Part shown: positions 49,703 to 63,405 of the stretch, piece after piece
Layout: each line of letters starts with the position of its first letter
How positions within the stretch are numbered: position 1 is the first letter of the stretch
From: Anabas testudineus
Taxonomy: Eukaryota > Chordata > Actinopteri > Anabantiformes > Anabantidae
Assembly (NCBI RefSeq): GCF_900324465.2
Contig: NC_046627.1
Span: 17,923,022 to 17,987,021, forward strand
Length of the DNA: 64,000 nt
Direction of reading: 5' to 3'
Position numbers and translations under genes: made by a program
Notes under the pieces: model-generated
Seen by the model: only the letters and a program-made list of their open reading frames with translations
The model's database searches: none
Told to the model about the DNA's origin: nothing

Positions 49703-51714
49703 GTAATTTTGTTAGGATGGCCTCTCTTTTACATGTTAGTTTCTTATCTGTTCTTGAATTTCTTTAGATCGCGGCATGATGTGTTGCTTTTTGATTCCCT
49801 TTGACAGACAGCTTCTATTTAGTGGTTTTCTTGATTCAACAGGCCTGGCAGTAACAGGCCTGGGTGTGGCAAGTGAAATTTTACTTTCCAAAAAATTAAT
49901 TAATAAATGGTTATTCACAGTTCTTTCATGATTTAATAAAGTACATCAACATATAAAACAGCATTTTGTATTTATCTTTGTGTAATATTAATCCTTTCAC
50001 GAGTAGTGGTCACTACAGTGGACAGCTATACAAAAGCTTTTCTCTTGTATATCCCTGGGCTAGGGTTAGTAGAGCCATAGACATTATTGTCTATGTCTTT
50101 TTGTAGAAAATCCTACAAATAGAACATATGACAGAACAACCTGACGCCACCAGGAAACCTCAAAAACCAAGTATTTTAAGTCTCAAAAATTGAGACTGTG
50201 GTGGAAGGCGTGATAAATGATACTGATGGGGATAAATTAGAATGAAGGAATTTAGCATATAAGACAAAACACAGATATAGTTATACATAATAACAACTTC
50301 GCTGATTTGTTTGTGGCAAACATTGGATGTATTGATTTCATAATTCAAAAGGAGTTCATAGATTACATCAAAAACAATACCTGAAAACCAGAGGTGCAGA
50401 GAAAGCAATTGTATTTCTTCAAGTACTGTACTTAAGAATCAGTTTAGAGGTTTTTGCACTTTACTTTAGTGTTTCCATTTTACGTCATCTCTACTTTTTT
50501 GCAACTGCATTTATTTGGCAGATTTAGTTACTGATTAAGTAGATTGATTATTGATTATAATGCATTACTGTGAATGAATCCCCTCTCAGCACATAATGTG
50601 GATGAAAGGCAACTCCACCTTTACCATCTGCTGAAACTTTGCTTTATTTCTCTCCTTTAACAGCACAAATATAATAAACATTTCTTTTCTGTAGTTTTTG
50701 TTTCACTGTTGCATTACCTTACAAATATCTTGTATGTGGCAGTTCTCCTACCTGCCATGTTCATGCTGAAAGTTTTGTTCTTGTCTACAGCAGACACTGA
50801 TAAAACAAGAACATCTGTTACTTGTCAACAGTGTGGAATCCAAGCCTTCTTCAAAAGTACAGTAAGTCTTAGAGAATCTCATTAAGTAGTACAACATCCA
50901 GGTCTGGAGAAGTAATTTGTCAGTGCAACTCAAGTCTAAGCTCCCTTGTCTTGTACAGGCTGCAGGATGATGGTTATTGAGAGTAAAGAACACCACTCTC
51001 CAGTCTCTACACTCAGATGTCTGTCTCAGAGAGACACAGAAAACAACAAACACGCCACCTGTCACTCTGAATATATATGAGCAATTACCCTCTGCCCAGC
51101 AGTTTAGATCCACAAACAGAACTCGTTTGTTCCATTATTCGTGGTCAGATGATGACAGAGCAGATACAGGATCACTGAGCAGTAAGTTCATAGCAGGGTC
51201 TAGATGGGTATGTGCAATATTTTGATTGTTGGTTCAACATGCACAATTTGAATACAAATCACTAGTAATACAACCTCTATATTATTTTATTAGTTGTTAT
51301 GACCAATTACTACTGTGTGTGTGTGTGTGTGTGTTACTTATCATCCCTGAGATGAACATACATTTGGCCATGCTAATATCCAACTATGTCTAAACATGGG
51401 TGTAATTCCTACAGAGTATCCCATAAAATGAAGTTTACAATTAAAGCCTTGATCAATATCTAAATTGTGTCCAGATTGATGGTTCTGACCCTACTTCCTG
51501 TGTTGGGAATGGGACAGCTACACCACAAGCTATAAGAAAAGAAAAATCAGTCCTATTATGATTAAGTCTGCGGACGTTTAGGGTGTTTACATCAGTGATG
51601 CAATTAAGAAGTTATACTTTTTGTTTAATCGGTGCTTGTTTGATGTAAATCAGTGAAGAAGAAAGTATTTCAAAGTGAAAACGGCGTTGTTAGCAATAAC
51701 AAACGAATGCGGAA

Positions 51715-51948
51715 GTAGTAGTCGGGGAGTCCTCTTGCTTCTTCTGCGGGGTGTTCCTCGGTGATGGAGGCAGTACCGCTTTAAGTACAGGGTGGATCCG
51801 CAGTTTGTGAGGCAGGAAATTCGCTCATGTTTGTCCCTCCTTCATTCAGTTTGACCGCGGTGGCTGGTGTCTGTCCCCCAGACGGTTAACGTCCTCTTGT
51901 TGAAGACATCACCACCGGTCAACCGGCTAGCTGCGGTCCTGTCTGGGA
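51715..51948 (+). promoter_or_regulatory. Promoter and 5' UTR of the rell1-like gene
   Basis: GC-richer DNA with an ETS-like GCGGAAG near 51710, leading into the exon with the start codon. The start site is not defined; no TATA box is evident. Confidence 0.4.
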
Positions 51949-54900
51949 ATGACTAACTCATCCGCCCCCGACCGTAAGTTCACACGCTTCTTGTTCTTGT
52001 GTCTGTGTGGAAAAAAATAAAACAGTGTAGTCGTTCATCAATATTCAACACTTCCCTTCTCTCCTGCTGTGGAAAGTTTGCTGTCTTTACCGAGGTTAAC
52101 GATACAATGGCGCCAGGATATGGCTGTAAACCGAACTGGAAAACGCAGCTACTAGCTAACCTAGTTAAACTGTGGGTAAAGTTAATTTAGCAGTAAACAA
52201 ACTTCAGCATACTGTGTGGCCTACAGTATGTACAGGAGTGGCAAAGAAGTAGAAGCACAAAGGTACACTAACCCCTGCTGTACTGAAATAAAAGTGCCTG
52301 TAAAGTACTCAGCTACAAGTCAGGTTATTTACTGAAGTTGAAGTAAGTTACTAACTTAGCTACTGTTAAAAACATTAGTGCACTTTGACTTGTACTCCTC
52401 CTGAGTACTTGTACTCCTCTGTGATGTACTAGTACTTCCCTAAGAAGCTGGGGTACTCTAGGCATTAATCTGGCACTAGAAGAAGTATTAGTAGTATTTT
52501 AAACACTGTTGAACCTGATACTGTTGTGAATACACATTACTATTCTAATCCACATTTGTTCCACTTATAAATAATGTTTCTGCAGAAACGCTCAGGTCTT
52601 GTTAAAGTTAATTCATGGACTGATTCAATGAGAGAACGACTTAAACAACTTTATTTATCTGATCACAATGTTCGTTTAATTTCTTGCATTTGGAAAAATG
52701 CAAGAACTAAATTTCTTCTTTGAGTTAGCAGCAAAAAAATAAATGCTATGGGATACATGCTTGTGAAAGTAAACTATTAAAAAAAGATCGAATTTGTTGC
52801 TTTAAATTGCAAACAAACTGTCAAAGCTAAAGAATATAACATGGAAAGGTTTCTAGTAATGAAATGATAAGGGCCAGACATATCTGTTGCTATACTTAAT
52901 GTGGGAACTAATACAGGCAAATGTTGAGCTAAATTTAACCACTTTAAATACTGACAGGTGGTTCATCTATGATAAATACATCAGCTGTAGTGAAAATCTG
53001 AATCTGCAAAGTAACTGCTAACTGTGGAGAAATGCAGTGGAATAAAATTTATTTTCCTCTGAAATACTTTGGTGAATACAGATAAAAGCAAGACAACATG
53101 GAAATACTCAAGTAAGTACAAGTACAGTACTGTAAAATTTTATTTAACTACTGTATTTGGGGCGGCAGTAGCTCAGGTGGTAGAGCAGTCGTCTACGTAC
53201 CCCAGAGTTAGTGGTTCGGTTCCTGGTTCCTTGTATCTGCCTATCTACCTATCTACCCATCCTAACAGAGCTAAAGGCCGCAGGAAGTGTTGCCTTGAGG
53301 TTATACTGTTCTCATAGGTTTGTGTTAAATGATCTAATTACTGTCTTTTCAACATTCAGTGTTATGAGCCATTATAAAATCTTTCATACATCCTTAAGTT
53401 GTATATCTCTTTGGATAAAAGCACCAGCCAAATAACAAATTGTAACTGTAATGTAAATGTTAATTCACCATCATCAGGGAGTATATTTTTCATTTTATTA
53501 TATTTTTCTATTCCTTTTTATTAACCACAACTAATTTGTATTCCTCTTTATTAACTATTCCTTTCTATTAACCATGAATGTGTCTGGGTTTACAGACACA
53601 TTCAGTTTCTAATTTGGGAGGTTCTAGGTATAATATCAAAGCCTAGAAAAGTGAGTTTTATGTTTGTATTGTCAACACAATGTATGTGTTAAGTCTGATG
53701 TGTGTTTGGACCAGGATCCATGTACAGTATTTGTAGTAAGCTGCACATTTTGTTTTTTGTCTCATGTGCCAGGTGAGCAACTTTAATTCAAGTGAGTCTG
53801 TTTCAGCATCTCTTTCCTAATACACCAATGCTTGGCAAGCCTGTGTTTCTGGACACCCTTGTCAGATCTAGAGGCATCTCTGAGAAAAGTGTTTGGCTGT
53901 AGTTTATTATGAATATCACCAACAGAAGTGCCTCTAAACCAAAAACTAAATGGCCGCACTTGTTGAGAGTAGACATTGATCTGAAATTGTGAAGAAATTG
54001 GCAACCTTGACAGTCAAGACTACAGCTTTCACTGACCTTTGCCTCAGGTAAATACCGCTATTTATATAGTACTTTCACATCTTGTTGGGTTACTATATAC
54101 TTAACATTTAGCTATACTCATACCACCGTAAACATTCACAGTCAAGTCTTTGTTGTGTCGACATACAGTCATATCGTGCTAGCAGTAATTATACATTTCC
54201 TAAAACAGTATGTGATGTAAACACTTCATCATAATTTTGTTTGACTGTGGGAGTAGAAAGTCATCTAACTGTAGAATATTTGAAACATTAGTGAAGTATT
54301 CGAACCTTGACTTTTGTGATCCATTATCCCCTAATTACTGAAACTAAAAAGTAATCTTCACGAAAAGATGCTTAGTAACGAAAGTAACTTAATCTTTTTA
54401 CCAGATATATATATCTTATTTATCCTTCACTGTGTTTGTCATAGATTTAGATTATTTGTGTGATGCCCTTTCAAAATAATGGATAGAATATTTTAAACAT
54501 TGTGACACTGTAGTAACATTAAGCTGTCATTCATAAGTACTGCTGCTTATGTTTTTCACACACTCTGTTTGCTGCTAGTTGTCACTACTAAATCCAGTAG
54601 CAAGTTTAAAAATAATACAAGCTTTCATAAAAATAAAGCACTTTATTCATAGCAAATAAAATATAAATCTTGTGCATACAGTGCCTATAAAAAGTATTTA
54701 CCATCAGGTCTAGTCACATGTTTTTCAGTATTCCTGGCTACCATTACACCATGAAGGCAAAGAACACTCAACAGGTAACAGGTAATTGAAAAGCACGTCA
54801 GGGGATGGATACAAAAAAATACAAGGCACTAAACATCCCCCGGAGTTCAGTGAAATCGATCATCAAGAAATGATAGGAATATGGCAAATGTCTAATACAG

Positions 54901-57900
54901 GCCGTCCACACAAACTGAGTGACCGTGCAAGAAGGAGACTAATGAGAGAGACCCCTAACACACTGATGACTACTCTGAGGGAGTTAAAAGCTTCATCAAC
55001 TGAGATAGGAGAGACTGTACATACAACAACTGTTGCCTGGTTTCTTCACCAGTCAAAGCCTTATGGGAGAGCGGTAAGGAGAAAGCCACTGCTGAAGAAA
55101 ACTCATGTTAAATCATCACGAATTGAGTTCGCCAATAGACATGTGAAGGACTCCATGGTCAAGTGGAAGAGGGTTCTTTGGTCTGATGAGACCAAAATGA
55201 ACATCACCACAAACACATCATCCCCACCGTGAAACACAGTGGTGGCAGCATCATGCTGTGGGTATACTTCTCGGCAGCCGGCCCTGGAAAGCTTGTTAAG
55301 CTCGTTAAGCTTGAGCAGTTTTGCAAAGAAGAATGGCATAAAATTCCAGTGGCCAGATGTGCAAACCTAATTGAGCCCTATCCACACAGACTCCATGCTG
55401 TGATTGCAGCCAAAAGTGCATCTATTAAATACTGACCTGAATATTAACGCACACACTCATTTCACCTTATATATTTTAATTTAATTGACCTTACTTTGTA
55501 GAAACCTGTTTTCACTTTGACATTAATAAAAGATGGAGGCTTCACCTTGCTTTGGTTAGATGCAAAGTCCTGACAACGTTGCTGTATGAGGCCTACGAAA
55601 ATATTACTGATATCCACCGGTGTCTGATGTTGCATTCCTTCCACTGCAGTAACTACAGGAAGAGCGAGTTTCTGTTGTCTGTGGTGTTGCAGTCTCTGCA
55701 GCTCATAGTTCATGGCCATGCTCTGATGCTGGAGCAGCTGGGTCTCTTCAACAGGCATCCTCAATCATCATAGTGTTAGAAAACTTGGAACAAAGTACTC
55801 GCAGCAGACTGAAACCCGGTGACTTCTTATGGGATAGGGATTTGAACATGCTCACATCAAGCTTTAGAAGCTATGTTAGACATCAATGTCCAACAGTATA
55901 TTCATGAGAAATGTCACAAATGTCAAAACACAATAGTATGTGTCCTTTAAGATGCCATATTTGAGCACTTTCATATAAATAATAATAATAAGGATAATAA
56001 GAATAAATGTCTAATGAACAGGGACAAATGTTTTACACTCTCAGTTGAATCTTTTGAAATGGTTATGTACTAAGATGAATACTGTACGTCTTACTGCATT
56101 AAGAAATATTTAAAGTATTCTTCGTTGCTGTGCTTGCTGGTTTACTTCATAACCTTTTACATTTTGAGCCTTTTTCCATTTTCCATGGAGAGTCTGTGGT
56201 TTGCAAAAGGCCAAGGCTGAATCCTCAGGCTCATTCAAATAATCCTAGTCATCTGTTTGGATATAAAAATACGTGTGCGTGCGTGCACAGTACAAGCCTG
56301 TTGGACGTCTTGGGTACCATACTTTTAGCCATTTGAGGTATATGGGGGTACATTTATTCCAGAACATATTTACAGTTAAGGCGCCAGTGAACACTTTGGT
56401 GCCATTTTTCATATCAAGCTGCATTTTTGAAGCTGCCAGTGTCGGATCATCCCCTGCTGCTGTTTGATTAAGGAGCTATTCTTGTTTCACATGTGACTTG
56501 AGCTGAAACAGTTTGACTTAAATCATTCAATAGGCAACAGTGCTGTAATTTGATAAGGTTATTACATTAATCAAGTGTTCAACAAAATGACCAAACATCC
56601 TCTAGTTCCAGCTTCTCAGGTGCAATGATTTTTCTTATTTGAACTGACTCTTTGCATCCAAAAAAAAGATGCAATCATTGCCTTGTACATTGAGCTCGGT
56701 TAGATTTTCCTGTTCACTGATCAGTATGCGAAAGCAGGTTTTTTTTTCCCACCAGTACAAGTACATACTTGTACACGTGCAGGGTTGTACTGTGTAAACA
56801 CAGACACTATTAGAAAGCTTTATCATTGCAAGAGCTTGCCGTTTTGTATCAGTGTTATCAGCCTTCACATTACCAGGAGCCGCGACTTCCAATGAAGTGA
56901 TTGAGTAACGTCTCATCCCTGCCAATGGTTGAGTGCACTGACTAAATGGAGAAAGGGTTGGTCAGGACACTTTCATGTAATCTGAAATAAAATGTGGTGA
57001 TTATATTATTATGTGGAGGCCACACAGCCTTTTCGCCCGTTAATATTCATTGCATAGTTGGAGGCCATCAAATCATCTAATGTGTTGTTGTGGTCAATTG
57101 AAAACATTTTCTACTGTGTGTTTACTTTTAACGGCTCTCAAGCTATGATGTGGCGCCATTTAGACAAGAAAAGAGAAACTGGTCTGCAGTTGGTGTTGGA
57201 TCTCTCTGCGGTTTTTATACTCTCCAGCAGTGGTTTTCTCTCTTTGAACACTCTTAGAAGAGATTGAAGGTGCATTAAGACTCTGTGTTTAATGTGGAGA
57301 TGGCACAACTAGGAAGTCACTTGTAAGAATGATTTAGACTGCCCTCACTTAAACAAGTGCTATTTATAGCTCATTTTCCAAAGAAGCTCACAAAGTTGGC
57401 GATGATCTAAAAACTAAAATAAAACAGAATCTAATTTAGATGAGTAAACATGCAATGTGCTTCATTGTGTAATGAGGTTTTCTAGTGGCTACAGTGGAAG
57501 GAAACATGAACATCCTCTTTTCTGAGCAGCCCTTTGGCTTTGTGCTGTTGTCTCGTGGTCATCAATGTGAACTGATGGCTAATGGGTAATTTCCTAATGT
57601 ACAAACATGGGAACAAGAAGACGACTAATAGAAATGTTTCAGCAGTTAAAATTAACATTGTCCTTATTAGTGGCTAATATAGGTTCCTCTTTGTGCATAT
57701 GATGTTCAAGAAAATGCACTACTCTCACACATACACTGCCGAGTCTGTCTCGAATCAGTTTTTCATGTAATTTTCTGAACGTTTTCTGAACACAAGTAAT
57801 TTCCCTTTGTCTATTTTTGCTGGCATTGATTTTACATCATTTCGAAAAAGCGGCTGTAGCAGGAAAGACGTCGATAACCTTCAGACAGACAATTTCTCAC

Positions 57901-60900
57901 AAGCTGAATTCTCATAAACTGCAGGAAATTAAACCAGCAGAACAGTAATGCTGACCCATTCAGCTTGCACTTGAAAGGATGTTTTTGCTTATAGATTTAA
58001 TACCATTAATAGAAATACTGTACTTTGCCTGCCATGAATTGGAAAGAGTAAAACATTTCATCACAGTAGAATTTATTGACCGTTTCAGTCAGTTTGGCCG
58101 GAAGCCACCCATCATTTTTTAGAAGTCCAGAGGTTAATGGTTAATTTTACCTCCTCACTACACCTGCTGCTCAACATGGGATCTGGTCATTTACACATTT
58201 TATATCAGTTAATTCTTTTAATCTTCTATCTTAAACATATTAGGTTTTAGACTATTACAAATTTCATCTTAAGCTCCGGAAAGCTTCATGTTTATTGACC
58301 AGACAAATTAGATGAACTGATTACAAAATTAGTTCATTCTAAGCTAAGAAACTTCAAAGTAGTTTTAGCTACAGAATCATTTAGGTACAATACTTACTTA
58401 AATGATAGAAAATAAATACCTTAATTATTAATGTGCTAAAACAGGATCACAGTCCTAACTCTACATTACCCAAGCTCGACATTTGCTGTAAATCTTCCTA
58501 GGAAAATAATGTTGAAATTGTCAGCCAGCCCATTTCTTTTTCTTTTCCATTACACAACAGTGATGTGAATATGGTTTAGATGGGTCTGTGTTTGTGGCTC
58601 ATCTTGACACTAGCTGTGGTTGCTAAGAGAGTCATGACTGAACTCAAAATCCTCCTCGAGGACTCTGTTCAACCTGTTTGTCAGTCTCTTGTCTTGTCTT
58701 TTGCTCATAATACGGTGCTTTAGTTGACCCATGATCACCTGTGAGTCATTTGAGAAGAGGGGCGTGGGATAATGCCCAGGCAGTGTATTAGTGTTGTTGA
58801 CACTAGGTTTAACACATAAACATGCTGCAGCTGGTTAGTGAGGTTTATAAGAGTGTTCAGTATGATACACCAGGGAGCTTGACAGCAAAAGCACACGAAT
58901 GCCTGTGGATTAGAAGACAACAGACAAAATATACATAACAAAATCAGAATTTACTGAAGGTTTGATATGACTGGGATTCTGTCCTATGTCTGTCTGCGTA
59001 TCTCTTGCAGTCTCGCTCTGCTCTTCTTTGTCTCAAACACACTGATGTGAACAGGAAAACAGACAAAAGACCTGTTGTGTGTTGTGCTGGAATGGCTCAC
59101 GTGGTGCAGCAGCAGGATCTAGGGGAGCTTTCGCCTATAGCTGACCACAGGTCACGGTCTAGCCTCTGACATATGACCCGATCATTTAGAGGTTATATCA
59201 CTGGAAATCCTACAATTAAAAGTTATGTGTTTTTGTTTGTCAGACAAAAGAAGGAAGACGTTGCTCTGGGCTCTGGGAAGTTGTGATGTGTTCAAAAGTA
59301 TTATGAATTGAAGTATGTTGAGCTACGTCACCCCACCCTTGGTGTGGTGTTTAGGTGGGTGGGCAGATGGGAGTGGGTGCAGAAAAAGCTTTAGCTAGAA
59401 TGTTAAAGTTTACCGTCCTTATGCGGCATCCTGTATGAAAAGCCAGGAGTTGTGGACAGATAAAAATACAACAGAAATGTCACAGCTCAACAGTCTGTAG
59501 CTCAGAGCTGTGAAGAGACAGCAAAGCTTGCCTCATATTGAACAGAAAAGGCTAACTTACACTTTATTATATGTGTAGAGTGTGAGCCACATCTTATGCA
59601 TAGTAGCACATAGAGAAGACCTGTTCCTTTGTTTGTTGCATCCGATATGTGACTGAACAATGTGGAAAAAGTGAAATAAAATATCATTATGTGTAACAGC
59701 TTCAAGTGAGCAGCGTCAGGGACGCTGAAATAAAAAACAAATACCTTTTGATTTATGTCACGGATACAGGATTGGAGTATGGATTGTAATTTAGAGGGCA
59801 GAGACGGCAGCAGAGTCTCAGGGTTTAAATTCCCTCATCATCTCAGTTGAGGCTTCAGGTGTAGCCTGACACTCACTGTGGATATCAGGTTGCCATTTGT
59901 ACTAACAATGCATCCTTTTGCTCTCTCTGTCTTGTTGTAACAGTAATTAAAAACACTCATTTGTCCGTCTTTATTCTCCAGCAGCTCCACCTATAGGTAC
60001 TGGAGATGGAGGAGGGGCGACCAACCCAGACTATACTGTCTTAGCCATTGTGCCTGTTTTCCTCCTCTTGGGCCTGATTGGGGTGGTGATCTGCCACGTG
60101 TTGAATAAGAAAGGCTACCGGTGCACCACTGAGGCCCAGGGCAGTGACGAGGTTTTTGAAGAAGAAAAGGATCCTGAACTGGGTGGAGGTAAGAATCAGA
60201 GCAAGGAGGGAGCTGGAGAAATTGAACAAACTCTGAGGTGTGAAAATAAAAATGAGTAAAAATGTGTCACTGACGACAAAGGGACATGTGACATCATGAT
60301 GGTGTTCGTTACATCTGTGTACTCGTTGTATTTAAGGCGTTCATACTTGGTGTACCGCACACACCCGAAGTGATTGTTCAGCCAACCTCGTTTCAATCCA
60401 GTTTTGCGGAGAAGACATTAGTGAGTGGTAAGGGAGGGACTTTCTGCGAACCAAACAAAAGTAAACCAGTTAATTCGTGTTGTAAATATGTGATGTAGTA
60501 AAGTTAATGTTGTTGTTGTTTTTGTTGTTGATGATTTATTTAACAGATTTTTCTGTCAAAAAATTGCAAAGGGGTCATTTGTCTGGTTTCGTTGTGACAT
60601 TTTGATGGACAGTCCCAGTCAGTGTAATCTGTGCTGACAAATGCACAATGTGCATTTCCTGTGGTTGCTACTAACTGTGAATCAGTGGTAGCGGGAGGAA
60701 GTGCCCTCTCTGCATTATTAGTAGCTTGATACGTAACCTAGATAGAGCTGTAGGAGACCGAGCAGTAAGCACTGACACTGCTATAAATTATATGTTCAGT
60801 TTCTTTATTTTTATGCATTATTACAAAAAATATATATTTTTAGCAACAGCTAATATAAAATAATATCAAGTTAAGCATTCAGATCTTCATGTTTGAGCCT

Positions 60901-63405
60901 AATTCTCTCTGTTAGACACTTTTGCAGAAGAGGCGGTTTCTTCTGTGTTGGTTTCCCCATTTACACATTGGCATGCACGAGGGTTTTCTCACCATGTGAT
61001 ACTGAGAATCCAGTGCAATAAAATGAGTTTGATGCTCTCACCTCTGCTCTCTACTGACAGGCTCGTACTACATTCCTGACAATAATGAGTTTGTTGTGTG
61101 CCAGGTACTGTTAAGTATGTGTGAACAGATGATAAGAATAGACCTGTGTGACGTCAATGGCACCTTTCTTTGCCAAAAAGTAGAAGCTGTCACTGTTTCA
61201 CTGCATCTAATTAAGTGCTCCAAGTAATAATAATAATAAAAAAAGTGTTTTCCTCTTAGTAGCACTTAATAATACTATTTGGAAGTCTTCTTGATGTAAA
61301 TCGGTGCCTCCCAGACACACCTGAGTGTCATTTCAGTGGTTGAAATGCCCTCACTCTAACTTCCTCTTCAGATGAACTGATAATCCTAGAGGTTCACATA
61401 CTTAACTAAACAAATATGTAAGAAGGGATAATTATTTCAAACCTCATTTGTCTAAGGTGAAAATGTCTGATCATGTTTAAGGTGATATTTGTGCAGAGAA
61501 AAGAAAAGGGTTTAGGGTTTAAAAGGTTTACAAACTTTTAAGCACAAGAGACAGACTTGTCCATCTGTCAATTTTTGTAAACTTACCACCATTTATTTCT
61601 CCCCTTCTTCATCTAACACGACACTCTCTGCTGATACAATACAAGGCACACACACACAATAATTTGAGGTCATATCTCCCCTTCTAGCAATTGTCATTTG
61701 CAGATGTCTTTTGCTCGGGGGCATGTAAAGGCTTGGCAAAAGGAAAGAATTCACTGTTTACATTATGTTGGAGAGATCAGCGAGGGTGCATGTGTGTGTG
61801 CTGTCTGCCTTTCTCACTTATCTGTCTGCTTATCCGTCAAAGTACCGAACTACAGACCGTTTTCTATTAGCATATAGCATATTTAGCATATCCACTATTT
61901 CCCAGCTTGATTCCTCCTCTGAATCCTATTAACTATTGATGCTTTTTTTGTGTGTGTGAAGTGAGTGACGTACGGAGTGTAAAGACAGATATTTTAAAAG
62001 TGCATAAGGGTTTTCCCCTGCTGTCCCTTATTCTTTTGCTCTTACACAGCCCAACCCAGTATCTGTCATACATCGAAACAAAAGAGTAACGCAGAAAAAA
62101 AATGTGTGTTTTGTCCTCACTCATTCACTCAATCAATCCAGTCTTCTCTCGTTTCACAAGTTTCACATGTTTCACATGTTTTGTTTTTCGATCTCATTCT
62201 GCTTTTGTCTCCTTTATTTCTCACACTGACTGGGACTTGTGTTTGTCAGTAGCAGCTCTCGTCACATTGTGCAGGTAGCTTTGAAATGATACTCCAGAGG
62301 ATTCTTATAAAATGCTGAATCAGTATAATGTTTATGAGAAATTAGGAAAAAATGCAGAAAGCAGTCATCAGGAAATCCTAGGAAGTGCTTCACAAGGGTG
62401 TGTGCTGAGGGGAAAGGCGGATATTCCAGATTTTTGTAGAATGTAGGAAACATTTACATATATAAAGATTCATGCAAACATGAGGGCCACAAATAAGGCA
62501 GAGCAGTGTTCAAATAAACCTTCACACTATTGCTCATAAAATACATTGATTAGGATATTTTGACAGTGTTTTAGAATAAAAAGTGATGAATGAACTACAG
62601 ATATACACATAAATGATTGATGAGAACAGCCTCATATTAGGCTTCATATCATATTACACTTCTGGCAGCTTTACTAGAACCTTTAAAGCTCTTATTATTT
62701 TTTATACTAAGAAGGGATTCAATGACTAAAATGTGACACAAATCCACAGCTTTGCAGTTTTCCTCAGAGATTTATAACATCTGACAGCTCTTTGTTTTAG
62801 TTTTAGAGCCCACGACGTGACTGTTTTGATTTACTCTCATATCTCTTTTGACAACTAAAAAGACAGACTTTATATTGAGGAGCTAAAAGTAGAGTAAATA
62901 TTGCATTTGCATTTACTATTTGACAAGTGATATGACTCAAAATGAAAGCTAATGTTGCTCCATGTCTTCTGGAAGTGATGGATACAACAGGAGTGATTAA
63001 ATCCAGTAGCGCTTTTAATTTCGCAACTTTCTTGTCACCAATTCCAGCCAGATAGTGATTAATAAAAAATTCTCCCAAACTTGAACCTGATTGTCCACTC
63101 ACTTTCTAAAACGCCTGACTCTAATTACCCCTTCAAAGGGACTGAAAATCCTATAGGTTCACATACTTTTACCACACACAAATATGTCCAATTTGCTCAG
63201 TTTATGTAATAAATAAATGAACAAGTGTAATTTTTTTTGTTCTTGTTTTATGGTTTTAGGTCAAAAATGTTTAAGCATATAGTTGTTATCAATGCTTTGA
63301 AAAACTGTTTCTGTTTGTGTGTGTTTCTTCCAGAGCTCAATGACACGTTCAGTGACAACAATGACACAGTCGGGCAGATTGTCCATTTCATCATGAATAA
63401 TGAAG
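51949..63405 (+). CDS. rell1: RELT-like protein 1 (5' exons, gene continues past the window)
   Basis: Three exons seen: 51949-51973, 59982-60188 and 63334-63405, joined at phase 1. Start ATG at 51949 (MTNSSAPD). Exon 2 encodes a Gly-rich stretch, one membrane helix (VLAIVPVFLLLGLIGVVICHVL) and NKKGYRCTTEA, then an acidic run; exon 3 encodes ELNDTFSDNNDTVGQIVHFIM. The KKGYRCTTEA and NDTVGQIVH motifs match RELL1 better than RELL2 or RELT. The family are small type-I-like membrane proteins that bind RELT and the kinase OSR1. The N-terminus is very short and has no signal peptide, unlike mammalian RELL1. Intron 1 is 8 kb. A further exon may exist at 61061. The C-terminus lies beyond the window. 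Confidence 0.75.
53159..53455 (+). mobile_element. tRNA-derived SINE in rell1 intron 1
   Basis: A tRNA-like head with box A (TAGCTCAGGTGGTAGAGC, 53169-53186) and box B (GGTTCGGTTCC, 53213-53223). The 3' body ends in CTCTTTGGATAAAAGCACC and an AAAT-rich tail, a form common in fish SINEs. It has small changes from the expected boxes. The family name is not assigned. Confidence 0.7.
54680..55545 (+). mobile_element. Decayed Tc1-like DNA transposon in rell1 intron 1
   Basis: The left side begins ACAGTGCCTATAAAAAGTAT, like fish Tc1 terminal repeats. Remaining transposase pieces include TGRPHKLSDRARRRLMRE (paired-like domain), KRVLWSDETKMN (first catalytic Asp), GGSIMLWVYFSAAGPGKL and FCKEEWHKIPVARCANLIE. 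The catalytic middle between SAAGPGK and EQFCKEEW is lost by deletion and frames shift, so it is inactive. The right terminal repeat is not clear. Confidence 0.8.
55552..55773 (+). other. Unassigned open frame, open on both strands
   Basis: Plus strand: about 74 codons ending at TAG (LVRCKVLTTLLYEAY ... QLGLFNRHPQSS). The minus strand is open across the same stretch and Gln-rich (QLLQHQSMAMNYELQRLQHH). It directly follows the Tc1 remnant and is richer in GC than its surroundings, which suggests an inserted copy of coding DNA. I do not recognise either reading. Confidence 0.3.
55780..59980. other. Rest of rell1 intron 1
   Basis: AT-rich DNA with no supported gene or recognised repeat; only short random open frames. 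Confidence 0.4.
61061..61227 (+). other. Possible alternative exon of rell1
   Basis: After a good acceptor (CTACTGACAG) the frame entered from exon 2 is open for 55 codons (GSYYIPDNNEFVVCQ ...) to TAA 61225. A donor-like CAG|GTACTG at 61104 would make a 44-nt exon, which would shift the frame of the conserved next exon. An AATAAA-like run follows at about 61231-61241. It could be an alternative last exon or a decoy. Confidence 0.3.

Larger units (their letters stand above)
47220..51720. other. Spacer between the divergent per1 and rell1 promoters
   Basis: About 4.5 kb without a supported gene. It contains a perfect CRE (48281-48288), a long CA/AT microsatellite (about 49583-49698) and a short TG repeat (about 51316-51333). 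Short open frames are not convincing. Confidence 0.5.

Noticed and set aside
53159-53230. Possible tRNA gene (boxes A and B present)
   Set aside because: The sequence cannot fold a proper acceptor stem, and a SINE body and tail follow; it is a SINE head.
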